Below, piece by piece: positions 13,080-22,730 of a stretch of 64,000 bases of DNA. The stretch comes from Entoloma clypeatum (lineage: Eukaryota; Basidiomycota; Agaricomycetes; Agaricales; Entolomataceae): NCBI GenBank assembly GCA_963565915.1, contig OY751485.1:2976001-3040000 (forward strand), read 5' to 3'. Each line of letters begins with the position of its first letter. Positions within the stretch are counted from its first letter, which is position 1. A model generated the notes under the pieces. That model was not told the origin of the DNA and ran no database searches. It saw only the letters and a program-made list of their open reading frames with translations. The translations under genes and the position numbers were made by a program.

Positions 13080-13810
13080 TACCTCTCTCTCCCTCCCTCT
13101 CTCGTGCCCAACAGCCACCACTCGTGTATAATGGCCACCACTTGTGCAACTCGCCACCACTCGCGCCCAGCAGCCGTCTTTTGTGCCCAATGGCCTCCCT
13201 TTGTGCCCAACCGCCGTGTCTCATGCCTAACAGCCCCCACTCGTGTATAACGGCCTCCACTCATGCCCAACGGCCTCATAACGGCCACTACTTGTGCGAC
13301 TCACGCCCAACAATCTCCACTCATGCCCAACGGCCTCCACTTGTGCCCAATGGCTGTGTCTCATGTCTAACAGCCCCCACTTGTGAATGACGGCCCCTCC
13401 CATGTTTAACAGCCTCCCTTTGTGCCCAATGGCCACCACTCGCGTATAACGGCCCCCTCCCATGCCCAACAGCCATATCTCATGCCCAATGGCTGTGTCT
13501 CATGCCTAACGGCCACCACTCATGTATAACAGCCCCCCTTCCTGCCCAACAGCGTCGACTCGTCCTGTATGGCCTTCCTTTGTGCCCAATGGCCGTATCT
13601 CACACCCAACAGCCATACCTCATGCCCAACGGCTGTGTCTCGTGCCCAATGGCCCTCTGTCATGCCCAACAGTGTCCCTTCTTGCCCAATGACCCCCTCT
13701 TGTGCCAACGGCCCTTTCTCATGCCCAACTGCATCGACTCACTAACGGCCATCTTGTGTGCCCAACACCCTCCTCTTGTACCCAACAGCCACTGGCACCA
13801 ACCCAGCACC
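13080..13810 (+). repeat. 21-nt minisatellite array A (GCCCAACGGCC type)
   Basis: Degenerate tandem units of about 21 nt share the core tgcccaacggcc followed by a variable ccactcgtg-like part. Because 21 is a multiple of three, long open frames appear on both strands (Pro/Cys/His-rich), but composition and symmetry argue that they are not genes. The same unit occurs inverted at 20785-21160, 21365-21720 and 22735-22990, and in this orientation at 22020-22490. Gypsy-1 inserted at its right edge. Confidence 0.8.
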
Positions 13811-13816
13811 CGCCCC

Positions 13817-14204
13817 TGTTATGCTTAACAAACCGTTCCAAGGTTCGGGCAGAGTATGCAGGAAGTGGAAAGGCGAAGAGCAAAGTGATTGCTAAATCTA
13901 AGGAATGTAGCTATGGTACATGGGGTTTATATAGTACTGGCTACGAGCGGTAGCGAGTGAGTCAGTAGCTGCGGAAGGCAGTGCGGATGAGTCAGTAACT
14001 GCGGAAAGGCAGTGCGAAGTGAGTCAGACGACTGCGGACTGAGTAATCCCTACTGCGGAGTGCGAGTCAGCGCGGGAGCAAAGTATACTAAAGGAGAATG
14101 GTAGAGTAAAGGTAAATGAATAAGCGGTCCGATGAGTCAAAGAAATGACAAAGGTACAATGCAAGGGAAAAGTGTGTAACATACAAACCGGTAAGTCCGT
14201 AACA
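13817..14204 (-). repeat. Gypsy-1 3' LTR
   Basis: Bounded by TG...CA ends and by the gcccc target duplication on its outer side. It differs from the 5' LTR at two noticed places, 14080 (A versus G) and 14175 (T versus C). Both are CpG-to-CpA/TpG changes in this copy. Confidence 0.92.
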
Positions 14205-14220
14205 TGTTCCCCTCCTCAAG
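14205..14220 (-). promoter_or_regulatory. Gypsy-1 polypurine tract
   Basis: In sense direction the bases just before the 3' LTR read gcttgaggaggggaaca. This purine-rich run is the expected primer for plus-strand DNA synthesis. Confidence 0.65.
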
Positions 14221-14238
14221 CTCTGTGTCCTCACAGAG

Positions 14239-14601
14239 TCATTGTCCCCATCCTCCGGCATCGTCGTTGTTTGTCCAGGAGCCATTCTCCTTGAGGCTCC
14301 AATCGTCTATTAGCTCTTCGTTGATGGCGACGGCGAGCTCGAGACTCCGGACGGCTAGTCGGATGCGCCGGTTTTCAACGACCAGCGTACGGGTGTAGTT
14401 CCCGAGGATTTGTTTCTCTTCGGGGGTTGGTGCGACGGGGAGGTCGGATAAAGAATGGAGGCGGATGTGCATCTGTTGATGCAGGATGTCGGCGAGCGAG
14501 GCTTCTAGCGCGTGGATCTGGTCTCTCATGGAGAGGGCTTCACCCATGAGGGCAGTGATGGCGGGGTTGGTTTCAGTGGATGTGGTGGTGGCGGTGGACA
14601 T
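14239..14601 (-). CDS. Accessory ORF of Gypsy-1 (unknown, coiled-coil-like)
   Basis: A 120-codon frame with a normal ATG (MSTATTTSTETNPAITALMG) lies between the chromodomain end and the 3' LTR, on the element's coding strand. The middle is helical and charged: SMRDQIHALEASLADILHQQ, then NRRIRLAVRSLELAVAINEE. It resembles a coiled coil. There is no signal peptide or membrane segment, so it is not an envelope protein despite its position. Most chromoviruses lack such an ORF. It has no nonsense mutation, unlike pol. I do not recognise a family; whether it is expressed from a spliced or subgenomic RNA cannot be told here. Confidence 0.5.
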   Translation of the reverse strand: MSTATTTSTETNPAITALMGEALSMRDQIHALEASLADILHQQMHIRLHSLSDLPVAPTPEEKQILGNYTRTLVVENRRIRLAVRSLELAVAINEELIDDWSLKENGSWTNNDDAGGWGQ

Positions 14602-14727
14602 GGTGCGGAGGATGTTGGAGAGATAGAGGAAGAATGGAGTAGCTATATTGAAGACGGAGCGGAGAACTCGGTGGGTTTTTTGACTGATGAGGTCGATGCT
14701 GTTGCTGATTTCAACGGGTGTCTTTTA

Positions 14728-15447
14728 TCATGGACGTGACAGGTTCTGCCGATGGAAATCATGGATCAAATCTTGAGCGTTCTGAACATTAGCTCGCGGT
14801 TCCCATGTGTTCTCTTCTGGGCCATATCCTTCCCACTGGACGAGGTACTGGATCTTTCCGCGGAACTTTTGAGAGTCCAGGATCGTAGACACATGGTACT
14901 CTTCTCGTCCTTCGACAATGATCGGATCAGGGGCTGGCTTCTTTTTCTGGATGGCGTACTTCGGAGTTTCATATGGTGACAACAGGGTCTCGTTGAACAC
15001 AGGGTGAATCATCTTCCAAGTCTTCGGAAGATCAAGAAGGTACGCGCTAGCTCCTTTCTTCTCTAGGACTTTGAATGGTCCATGTCGGAGTGCATCAAGT
15101 TTCTTTGAGGGTCGATCGGTCCTGATGTTAGTCCCTTCCAGCCACACCTTGTCTCCGATGCGGTAGTCCCGAGACGGACTTCGCCGTGTGTCAACTGTCT
15201 TCTTCATCTGATCCTGTGCTTGTTTCAGCGCAGCATTGGCTTCTTCTCGTGCCTGTTTGAGTTTTTTCAAGAAGTCGTTGGCAGCCGGATTGGTATCTTC
15301 TAACATGAGTTCTCCCTTCCACAGATGTAAACCGTAGTTGAGGTAGAATGGGGTGTGCTTCGTTGCCTGGTGTTCTTTGTCATTGTACTGGAACTCTGCG
15401 ATTGCGATCCATTCCGCCCAATCATCCTGTAGATGGTTGACAAAGTT
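14728..15447 (-). pseudogene. pol: Gypsy-1 integrase C-terminus and chromodomain (broken)
   Basis: This is the last part of Pol. Residues LEGTNIRTDRPSKKLDALRH and HPVFNETLLSPYE are the typical GPY/F-proximal integrase tail. The chromodomain follows: EYHVSTILDSQKFRGKIQYL then VQWEGYGPEENTWEPRANV, with the aromatic and acidic residues expected of a methyl-lysine binding fold. Chromodomains of this kind steer integration to heterochromatin. The stop follows NLSRP at 14728. A TGA at 15448-15450 (FL*NF, arginine expected) separates this part from the integrase core upstream, so the frame is continuous but interrupted. Confidence 0.85.
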
Positions 15448-16248
15448 TCATAAGAATGCTTCTGTTTCCTGATGCGATCGCTCGGCCTGTCCATCAGTCT
15501 GTGGGTGGTATGTGGTGGACAGGTTCCTCTTGATCCCTAACATGCGGCAGAGTATCTCCATGAACTTCGCAGCGAACTGTGGTCCCCTATCACTGATGAT
15601 CTTCTTGGGGATCCCATGAAGCTTCCATATCTGATCCCGATAGATCTTGGCTAATCCTTCAGCCGATAGTTCCACGGTTGTCGGAATGAGGTGAAGCATC
15701 TTTGAATGTCTATCCGTGATGACCAGAATTGCGTTTTTTCCATCAGATTCTGGTATCGGTCCCACAACGTCGATTCCTATGTCTTCCCATGGGTGACTTG
15801 GTGCTGCATGGGGATGTAGCGGAGCATGTCGCTTTTGTCGGTTAATCTTGTTGCGTTGACAAGTGTCGCAACCCTTCACGTACTTCTTCACATCATGCAG
15901 TATGGTAGGCCACCAGTAGGTGCGAGTGAGGAGTTCATGTGTCCGGTACTGTCCTGGATGTCCAGCCACTGGTGCATTGTGTGATTCAAACATCAATTCT
16001 TGTCGCAATTGTGGATCTGGCGGGACATAGACTCGTTCTCCTGCATATGTGATGCCGTTTTCCTGTTGATACCAATGAGGATTCTTCTTTAGACCCTGGG
16101 CTACTTCTGTCTCCATGCGGTTTGAACCCTTGATGTGTGCAATCCACGGATTTTTGATGGTCGTGATGTTTCCAATTTTGATGGAATCAGATGTTTCACC
16201 CCCTTCAAAGAATTGTTCCTCCGTGAACATCTCGCATTTGTACCACAT
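15448..16248 (-). pseudogene. pol: Gypsy-1 integrase (HHCC and DDE core), frame-shifted from RT
   Basis: The zinc domain shows HNAPVAGHPGQYRTHELL and then CDTCQRNKINRQ. The catalytic core shows DIGIDVVGPIPESDGKNAIL (first Asp), IISDRGPQF (second Asp) and TDGQAERSHQETEAF (Glu), spaced as in Ty3/gypsy DD35E integrases. The start MWYKCEMFTEEQFFEGGE is shifted by one base from the RNase H frame that precedes it (QMRDVHGGTIL in the other frame), indicating a frameshift near 16.24 kb. The end is the TGA at 15448-15450. Confidence 0.87.
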
Positions 16249-17698
16249 CTTCTGATTCCAATCGTTTCAAGAATAGTCCCTCCTTGAGCATTTGGTCACT
16301 GTCCTGTGGTTCGAGTTCCGCTTCATACCAGGGTAAGCGTGACAGGATGTCCGCTTTCGCATTGGTCTTGCCGGGCACATGCCGTAATTCGAAGTCATAG
16401 TCCTGTAACTTCATTTTCCAGTGTCGCTGTCGTTGATTCAGGTCCTGAGGACGACGGAAGTATTCCAGGTTCTTGTGATCGGTCAAGATTTCAAAACGTT
16501 CCTTGGCTTCGAGCAGATAGTGTCTCCAATCTTTCAATGCTTCCATGACTGCCAGAAGTTCCTTGTCGTATATCTCGTAATTCTGTTCGGCCGCGGACAT
16601 GGTCCGTGACAAGAACATGATGGGGTGCCATTTGTCGTCTTGCTTCTGAGAGAGTACTGCTCCAATTGCATAGCCCGATGCATCGGTTTCAACCCTGAAC
16701 TGTCCCTCTGGTTTTGGTAATGCCAAGACCGGTGCCGATGTGATTGCCCATATGAGACCTTCAAAGGCTTGCTGCTCTGTTGGTCCCCAAGTAAATGCCA
16801 TACCGCCTGTGAGCGCGGTGAGAGGCTTTGCGATGTTTGAGTACCCTTCAATAAATCGTCGATAGAAGTTAGCAAATCCAAGGAACTTCTGAACTTCCTT
16901 TTTTGATGTGGGTGCTTGCCAGTTTCGAATTGTATCCACCTTCTCAGTTTCCATCTCAACACATCCCTCACCAACCACATATCCCAATATAGGACATTTC
17001 GTTACTTCCCATAAACACTTCTTCTCCTTTAGGAACAAATCATTGTCCGATAGGATCTGTAGGATTTCTTCAGTGTTTCGCGCGAGTTCTTCCTTGGTTT
17101 TACCGATAACCACGATGTCATCCATGTAGATCACGCAGATACGTCGGCGGATCTGGTCCCGGAATAGACTAGCCATCATTCGAGAGAACGTTCCCGGGGA
17201 GTTGCAAAGACCGAAAAACATGACCAATGGTTTGAACAATCCTCGACTGGTGAGGAAGGCAGCTTTCTATTCATCGCCCTCCTTAATCCGGACGTTGTTA
17301 TAGCCCCACATGATGTCCATTTTATTGAAGTAGACTGCATCTTTCAGTACGTCCAGGAGATCGGATATTCGTGGGAGTGGGAACTTGTCTTTGACCGTGA
17401 ATTTATTGACCATGCGGTAATCTTGTACCAATCGTTTGGAGCCATCCTTTTTGTTGATGAAGAAGCAAGGGGAGGCATAAGGGGATTTGGACGGGCGGAT
17501 CTTTCCCGTTGCTAGACCCTCATCAATGAATGCGTCCAATTCTTCTTGTTCCTTTTGCATCATAGGATATGTATTTCCCCCTAGTTCCTTTGGTGCGTCC
17601 GGTGTAAGTTCGATACCATGGTCCCATTCCCTCTCCTTTGGGATCTTGTCAAAGTTCTCTTTCTCGAAAAGATGAGCAAATCGTTCAACATATGAGGG
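16205..17698 (-). pseudogene. pol: Gypsy-1 reverse transcriptase and RNase H (broken)
   Basis: RT blocks in order: TGKIRPSKSPYASPCFFINK, KDGSKRLVQDYRMVNKFT, PLPRISDLLDVLKDAVYFNK, GYNNVRIKEGDE, then FKPLVMFFGLCNSPGTFSRM and the catalytic VIYMDDIVVIGKT (YMDD). The tether NWQAPTSKKEVQKFLGFANF and RNase H (RVETDASGYAIGAVLSQKQD, YEIYDKELLAVMEALKDWRH, TDHKNLEYF) follow. A TAG at 17267-17269 replaces tryptophan in EGDE*KAAF and a TGA at 17699-17701 precedes PSYVERFAHLFEKEN. The catalytic residues are preserved, so the decay is recent. Confidence 0.9.
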
Positions 17699-18334
17699 TC
17701 ATTTGTTTGTGGGAGGTGGTGTGGGAGTGACAGCTTCCAAAATAGGGTCTCCAGGCTTCCATTTCTGATCCGACTTTTTGGGTGCATCTTTGTCGCGCAC
17801 CTCAACCATGCGAACCCGGTGTTTGCGACCATTAAGGTTAATCCTAAAATCCGAGTGTTTGGTCTGACATGTTGTTGGGCACCGGTTAAATGTTACCGCG
17901 CCGGTTGTCCAATTGATTGTGGGGTTGTGGTGTACCAACTAGTCATGTCCCAAGAGCATGTCCGTCCTCCCAATGTCTAGTACCATTGCTTCCATGGTTT
18001 CCTGATGTGCTCCCAAATCCAGCTTGACTTTGGCAAGTTGGCTCGCTTTCTGTTGTCGATTTGGTGATCCATCCGCATTTAGAATTGCTATGGGTGGTAT
18101 TCCTCGCGTGGGGAGGTTCTGTTCGTGTATGATTCTGGGATGAATGCATGTGCGTTCACATCCGCTGTCAACCTCAGGTCGGATAACCTTTGGTCCTCGT
18201 CGTGTTTTGAGCTGCGCTAACAGCCTGATTTCTCGTCTTTTCGGAGGTTTATCTCCCTTCACAATCTTAGTCGACGCAGCGGCTCGCTTGGCAGGGATGA
18301 CATAGGTTCTATTGTCTGCAGTCATACAAGGCAA
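17699..18334 (-). pseudogene. Gypsy-1 aspartic protease region (broken)
   Basis: A retropepsin-like domain: the active site reads VDSGCERTCIHPRII (D-S-G), followed by the flap-side and helix region PIAILNADGSPNRQQKASQL and VLDIGRTDMLLGHD. The second half, LVHHNPTINWTTGAVTF, lies after a TAG at 17939-17941 where tryptophan is normal (LLGHDW). The cysteine after DSG instead of Ala/Thr is common in fungal chromoviruses. The protease would process Gag-Pol. The coding frame is offset from gag, the stop/start junction lying at about 18.34-18.38 kb. Confidence 0.8.
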
Positions 18335-18375
18335 GCAAGTCCGTTTAATAGATAAGGGTCGCGACTTAGCGTCGT

Positions 18376-19242
18376 TTAATCGGACCCTTCGGGAAAATCC
18401 TTCTCGTCGGCTTCTAAGATTGTGGTTTCATCATTCTCGGCATCTTCTTTGGACACCTTCCTAACCCTTCCGGAGTTCTTCTTCGGCTTGCGGCAGTTGC
18501 GCGCGATATGGCCTTCTTGGTCACAGTTGAAACACTTGCGATCATCTTTCTTCTTTGGAGTGCTACAGTCTTTAGCCAGATGACCGAAGCGTTGACAGTT
18601 GTAGCAACGGGCTACTCCTGCTTTGTCGATCTCCATGGCTTTGCCCTGACCACCATAAGTGGTACCCGATCCGGTGCGCATGTCGCCGCCACCTCGGATG
18701 ACCAGTGCATGTCCTTCCATCTGTCGTCCCTTGTTTCGGATCTCCTTTGCGTAATCGGTGTACGTCTTGCCATCGCTGGCCACTTGTTCAGAGATTCTGC
18801 GGTTGACGTTCTTCTCTAGGATGTATTTCCCAGTTTCTTCGCCAAGGTTTGACAGTTTCAAGAGTTCTTCAAATTCATCCAAGAATTCATCAACAGTGCG
18901 TTTCTCTTGTTTCAGGACTTCGAGTCTCGCTTTGGCAGCGACCGACTTGTTGGCGATGGAGAATCGTGTGGCGATATCATCGGACAAACCTAGCCAGGTG
19001 ATGTTCTCGTTGTCAACGGCAAGAGCGTCTAACTTGTTACTGGCCCAGTGTCTGCCGGACCCGTCCATCATGCGGGATAGCACCGCAAGAATCTTCTGAT
19101 CGTCTGTGAGGCTCTTTTGGAACCTGATGTATAGTTTGGTGGCTTTCCACCACTCGTCAAAGGTGTATCTGTCCTTGAACATCCCAGGATCCTTGATGAT
19201 CTTGGATATATCCATTGTTTGTACAGCCGGAGCTTCTGCCAT
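18376..19242 (-). CDS. gag: Gypsy-1 Gag with two CCHC zinc knuckles
   Basis: The 288-codon frame starts at an ATG (MAEAPAVQTMDISKIIKDPG). It contains a capsid-like helical region (FKDRYTFDEWWKATKLYI, DDIATRFSIANKSVAAKARL, RTVDEFLDEFEELLKLSNLG) and two RNA-binding knuckles, CYNCQRFGHLAKDC and CFNCDQEGHIARNC. It packages element RNA in cytoplasmic particles. The same frame is open upstream as far as a TAG near 19.61 kb (peptide YAHFTTKEQQTEYN, FLRDLQRKYSERF), so real Gag probably starts further upstream than this ATG. The stop of the preceding frame is TAA at 19245-19247, giving a TAAACATG junction. Confidence 0.85.
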   Translation of the reverse strand: MAEAPAVQTMDISKIIKDPGMFKDRYTFDEWWKATKLYIRFQKSLTDDQKILAVLSRMMDGSGRHWASNKLDALAVDNENITWLGLSDDIATRFSIANKSVAAKARLEVLKQEKRTVDEFLDEFEELLKLSNLGEETGKYILEKNVNRRISEQVASDGKTYTDYAKEIRNKGRQMEGHALVIRGGGDMRTGSGTTYGGQGKAMEIDKAGVARCYNCQRFGHLAKDCSTPKKKDDRKCFNCDQEGHIARNCRKPKKNSGRVRKVSKEDAENDETTILEADEKDFPEGSD

Positions 19243-19244
19243 GT

Positions 19245-20020
19245 TTAGAGTCTGTGGAGGAGAAGAGGAGTCGGGTTGTTGGGATGAAGATGGGGTTCGG
19301 GATACAGGTAAGGATTGAAAATGAGTCCCTGTTCTAGGCGTCTGTTCGATATCTGACTGCGCGGAGTCAAAAGTAAATTCGTCAGGGGACTCGTCGGCAG
19401 AATCGGTGGCAAAACGTTCAGAGTATTTCCTCTGTAAATCTCTAAGGAATCTCTGTTCCTGCGCGTCTGTTGGTCTCGAGAAGGGGTCAAGTCTCTCGTT
19501 TCGTGCCCAGCAGTTGTACTCGGTCTGTTGTTCTTTGGTGGTGAAGTGGGCGTAGATCTGCTGCTTCGAGTAAGACGTGATGATGTGGCTCTGGGACGTC
19601 TCGATGTGAGCGTCCTAATCAATCTTCTGATAACGGTTGTCTGGACACCGATAAACTCTCTGATCTCTGTGATCCGACCTGTCTGAGGTCCTTCTTGAAC
19701 GTGAAAGCTTTCGAGTTCGTTCTGTCGGGCGTTGTAACGCGCGATCTGGTGTTGCCGAGCAAGATGGATGCTCTCTGCTATCTCGCCGTGGGGGCGATGC
19801 TTGTCGTTGTCTAGTTCTTCGTCAAGCACCTGCTGTAGGATGCGACGGATCTCCGATTCAATGTACTGCTGGATGAGTGTAAAATCGATACTGTCTCGAG
19901 GACTTAGCTCCTCCTGTCGGGCTTCTGGCGTGCTGAATGGGTTACTGGTGAAGTCTTCAAAGAAGCGCGACGTCTTGACTCGTCTGGTAGTTGCTCTCTT
20001 CGCTCTGGGCGAACCTAACA
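19245..20020 (-). other. Gypsy-1 Gag leader region, frame-switched
   Basis: One frame is open from next to the primer site with no ATG in it (SRFFEDFTSNPFSTPEARQE, SIDFTLIQQYIESEIRRILQ, ITEIREFIGVQTTVIRRLIR). Near 19.61 kb the coding-like character moves to the frame that joins Gag (AHIETSQSHI, TKEQQTEYNCWARNERLDPF). The upstream portion therefore looks like the N-terminus of Gag displaced by a one-base shift, an unrecognised intron, or a programmed shift. Beyond the switch point the first frame reads low-complexity sequence to its TAA. How translation starts is not clear. Confidence 0.5.
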
Positions 20021-20031
20021 AGATTTAGCAA
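20021..20031 (-). promoter_or_regulatory. Gypsy-1 self-priming primer binding site
   Basis: In sense direction the site reads TTGCTAAATCT, two bases inside the 5' LTR. It is perfectly complementary to AGATTTAGCAA in the LTR (plus-strand 20106-20116), which lies 34 nt downstream of a TATATAAA box. No match to a tRNA 3' end is apparent. This is the Tf1/sushi arrangement in which the mRNA 5' end folds back as primer. Confidence 0.75.
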
Positions 20032-20033
20032 CT

Positions 20034-20421
20034 TGTTATGCTTAACAAACCGTTCCAAGGTTCGGGCAGAGTATGCAGGAAGTGGAAAGGCGAAGAGCAA
20101 AGTGATTGCTAAATCTAAGGAATGTAGCTATGGTACATGGGGTTTATATAGTACTGGCTACGAGCGGTAGCGAGTGAGTCAGTAGCTGCGGAAGGCAGTG
20201 CGGATGAGTCAGTAACTGCGGAAAGGCAGTGCGAAGTGAGTCAGACGACTGCGGACTGAGTAATCCCTACTGCGGAGTGCGAGTCAGCGCGGGAGCGAAG
20301 TATACTAAAGGAGAATGGTAGAGTAAAGGTAAATGAATAAGCGGTCCGATGAGTCAAAGAAATGACAAAGGTACAATGCAAGGGAAAAGTGCGTAACATA
20401 CAAACCGGTAAGTCCGTAACA
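20034..20421 (-). repeat. Gypsy-1 5' LTR with promoter
   Basis: The 388-bp LTR is bounded by TG...CA and flanked outside by gcccc. A TATATAAA box (sense) is at 20143-20150, and the inferred transcript start is near 20116. CpGs at 20296-20297 and 20392-20393 are intact here but mutated in the 3' LTR. Confidence 0.92.
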
Positions 20422-20569
20422 GCCCCCACCATAGCACCAGGGGTAGTATTATTATTTATTTATTTAAATAGTTTTAATATATATAATGTCCACCACAAAA
20501 CCTGCACAGAAACCCGTGCCCTCCCATTCTGCCTGCACCTGCTGGGCATCAACCTGCGGGTCACAGGTA

Positions 20570-20752
20570 GTGTTTGAGGGTTCGGTTCGGTTCGGTTTTT
20601 TGCCCCAAAAACGGGTGGACCGAGACCGGACCAGTCTTTCAATCACTCAGAAATACAATAGACAGAGACCAAACCAGGGGGAACCGGTCTTGGCATGTCA
20701 TTTTTGCTGGGACCAGACCGGTCCAAACTGGTCTAGACTGGTTGTAACTACG
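20570..20752 (-). repeat. Diverged relative of repeat R1 (AGACCGGTCT-rich end)
   Basis: Sequence starting tagtgtttgagggttcggtt and rich in agaccggtcc/ccagtct words resembles, in reverse orientation, the right end of repeat R1 (23994-24542 and 31946-32457). It leads directly into minisatellite B. The similarity is by eye and partial. Confidence 0.4.
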
Positions 20753-20784
20753 GTAATACACTAATAATGTAAAAACACGTGTTG

Positions 20785-21160
20785 GGCACGAGATGATGCT
20801 GTTGGACACGAGTGAGGGGGGCCATTGGGCATGAGTCGAGGCTGTGGGGCACGAGTGAGGGGCCGTTGGTCATGAGAGGAGGCTGCTGGATGCAAGAGTG
20901 GGCCATTGGGTGCAAGAAGGTGCCGTTGGGCATTAGAGAGGGCCGTTGCGCACCAGTACACGCTGTTGCGCATGACTCGTGGCAGTTGGGCACGAGGGGC
21001 GGCGTTGCGCACACGAGGGGGACCTTGGGTGTTAGAGGCGGCCGTTGGGCATGATGGGCAGCTGTTTGGCACGAAGGGAGGGCGCTGGGCATTAAAGGGT
21101 GCCGTTGGGCACAAGAGGGGGCATTGGGCGCACAGGGAGGCCATTGGGTGGTAGAGGGGG
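20785..21160 (-). repeat. 21-nt minisatellite array B
   Basis: Units of the ggccgttgggcatgagaggg type, the reverse complement of array A. It ends exactly where the fold-back element begins, and the array resumes in the same orientation at 22735, so the element split one array. Confidence 0.8.
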
Positions 21161-21164
21161 CTAG

Positions 21165-22730
21165 TGTTGCCGCGGCTCGGCTAGCTGGGTGTTTGGCTAG
21201 CCAAGCTGCATCAAGCCGGGTGATCAGCTCACCAAGCTGAGCCAAGCCATGTCTTCGGCTTGCTGCAGCTCCGGAGCCACTTACAAGCCGGCTTTGTGAT
21301 GGTATATCAAAGAATATTTATTGGTGTAAAAGAACAAACAAATGATAACAAAATGATTATTAATTGACCGCTGGAATTGAGGGGAGGCCGTTGGGCACTA
21401 CAGAGGGCCGTGGGCACAGGGAACAGCACTTGGTGTCGATGGGAGGCCGTTGGGCACGTGGGGCGACGGTTGGGGGTCAAGGACAGAGGCCGTTTGGGCG
21501 CTACAGAGGGCCGTTGGGCGCTACAGAGGGCAGTTGGGCACATGGAATGATGCTTGGTGTCAATGGGAGGCCGTTGGGCTTGCACGGCGACGGTTGGGGT
21601 CGAGGGCAGGCCGTTGGGCACGCGGGGCGACGGTTGGGCTCGAGGGGAGGCCGTTGGGCGCTACAGGCGTGCGGTGGGCATGCAAGGTGACAGTTTGGCA
21701 TGCAAGGTGACTGTTGGAGAGGAGAGGCGACGGTGGGACATGAGAGGGGAAAGGACTCACGTTGGAGAGGGAGATGGTGGGGGTAAGAGAGCAAGAGAAA
21801 AAAACCGTGTGAATGATCTGCTGACTTCGTTGATATACTGGAATGACGGATGCTCCCGGCAGTACCCGGTTTGTCAACGAGAAGCAGACCAAATAACAGC
21901 AAACCGGGTATTGCTGGCAGCATCCATCATTTGAGGATATCAATGAAGTCAGCAGATCATTCACACAGTTTTTATCTCTTGCTCTCTTACCCCCACCATC
22001 TCCCTCTCCAACGTGAGTCCTTTCCCCTCTCGTGTCCCGCCGTCGCCTCTCCTCTCCAACAGTCACCTTGCATGCCCACCGCACACCTGTAGCGCCCAAC
22101 AGCCTCCCCTCGAGCCCAACCGTCGCCCCGCATGCCCAACGGCCTGCCCTCGACCCCAACCGTCGCCGCGCGAGCCCAACGGCCTCCCATCGACACCAAG
22201 TGTCGTTCCGCATGCCCAATGGCCCTCTGTAGCGCCCAAACGGCCTCTGCCCTCAACCTCCAACCGTCACCGCGCGAGCCCAACGGCCTCCCATCGACAC
22301 CAAGTGTCGTTCCGCGTGCCCAACGGCCATCTGTAGTGCCCAACGGCCTGCCCTCGACCCCAACCATTGCCGCACGAGCCCAACGGCCTCCCATCGACAC
22401 CAAGTGTCGTTCCGCATGCCCAACGGCCATCTGTAGTGCCCAACGGCCTCCCCTCAACCCCAATGCTCGTTCCCTGTACCCGCCTGGCATGCCCAACCCT
22501 CGCGCCGCGGTTGTGATAACATAATTAGTTATTTTTAATGTCCTTGTTATTACAATAAATACTTTTGATGTACCATCATGAAGCCGGCTTGAGCCGGCTT
22601 CTGAGCCAGAGCTGGAGCTTCAATCAGCTTGATTCTGATGAGAATTTGCCTTCCGCGGCTTGGCTCAGCTACAGCTCCCCGATGGCTTGGCTCCGGCTCT
22701 AGCCGGCTCGGAGCCTGAGCCGCGGCAACA
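21165..22730. mobile_element. Fold-back element with nested inverted repeats and internal minisatellites
   Basis: The 1566-bp unit starts TGTTGCCGCGGCTC and ends GAGCCGCGGCAACA. A possible 4-bp target duplication ctag lies at 21161-21164 and 22731-22734, though ctag is itself a palindrome. Diverged outer arms (about 180 bp, AAGCCGGCT-rich, 21165-21345 and 22555-22730) enclose a tighter inner inverted repeat: about 21365-21873 against about 21900-22480, loop 21874-21899. The inner arms carry 21-nt minisatellite units in opposite orientation plus a unique core including GGGAGATGGTGGGGGTA. No transposase frame is present; long frames on both strands come from the repeats. It resembles fold-back transposons that carry internal satellites. 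Confidence 0.65.

Larger units (their letters stand above)
13817..20421 (-). mobile_element. Ty3/gypsy chromodomain LTR retrotransposon (Gypsy-1), full length but mutated
   Basis: Two 388-bp LTRs (TGTTATGCTT...GTCCGTAACA) bound a 6605-bp minus-strand element. The 5-bp target duplication gcccc is present at 13812-13816 and 20422-20426. Order in sense direction: 5' LTR (20034-20421), self-priming site, gag leader, gag with two zinc knuckles, protease, reverse transcriptase, RNase H, integrase, chromodomain, an extra small ORF, polypurine tract and 3' LTR. Only two LTR differences were seen by eye, so insertion is young, yet pol carries four nonsense codons and a frameshift and cannot be autonomous. 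The chromodomain places it among chromoviruses. Confidence 0.93.

Noticed and set aside
13080..13953. Open frames of 60-110 codons on both strands, Pro/Cys/His-rich
   Set aside because: They arise from a 21-nt tandem repeat and are open symmetrically on both strands; no domain or start context.
21243..22550. Arg/Gly-rich and Pro-rich frames up to 219 codons
   Set aside because: They lie in the fold-back element and minisatellite arms and mirror each other across the palindrome.
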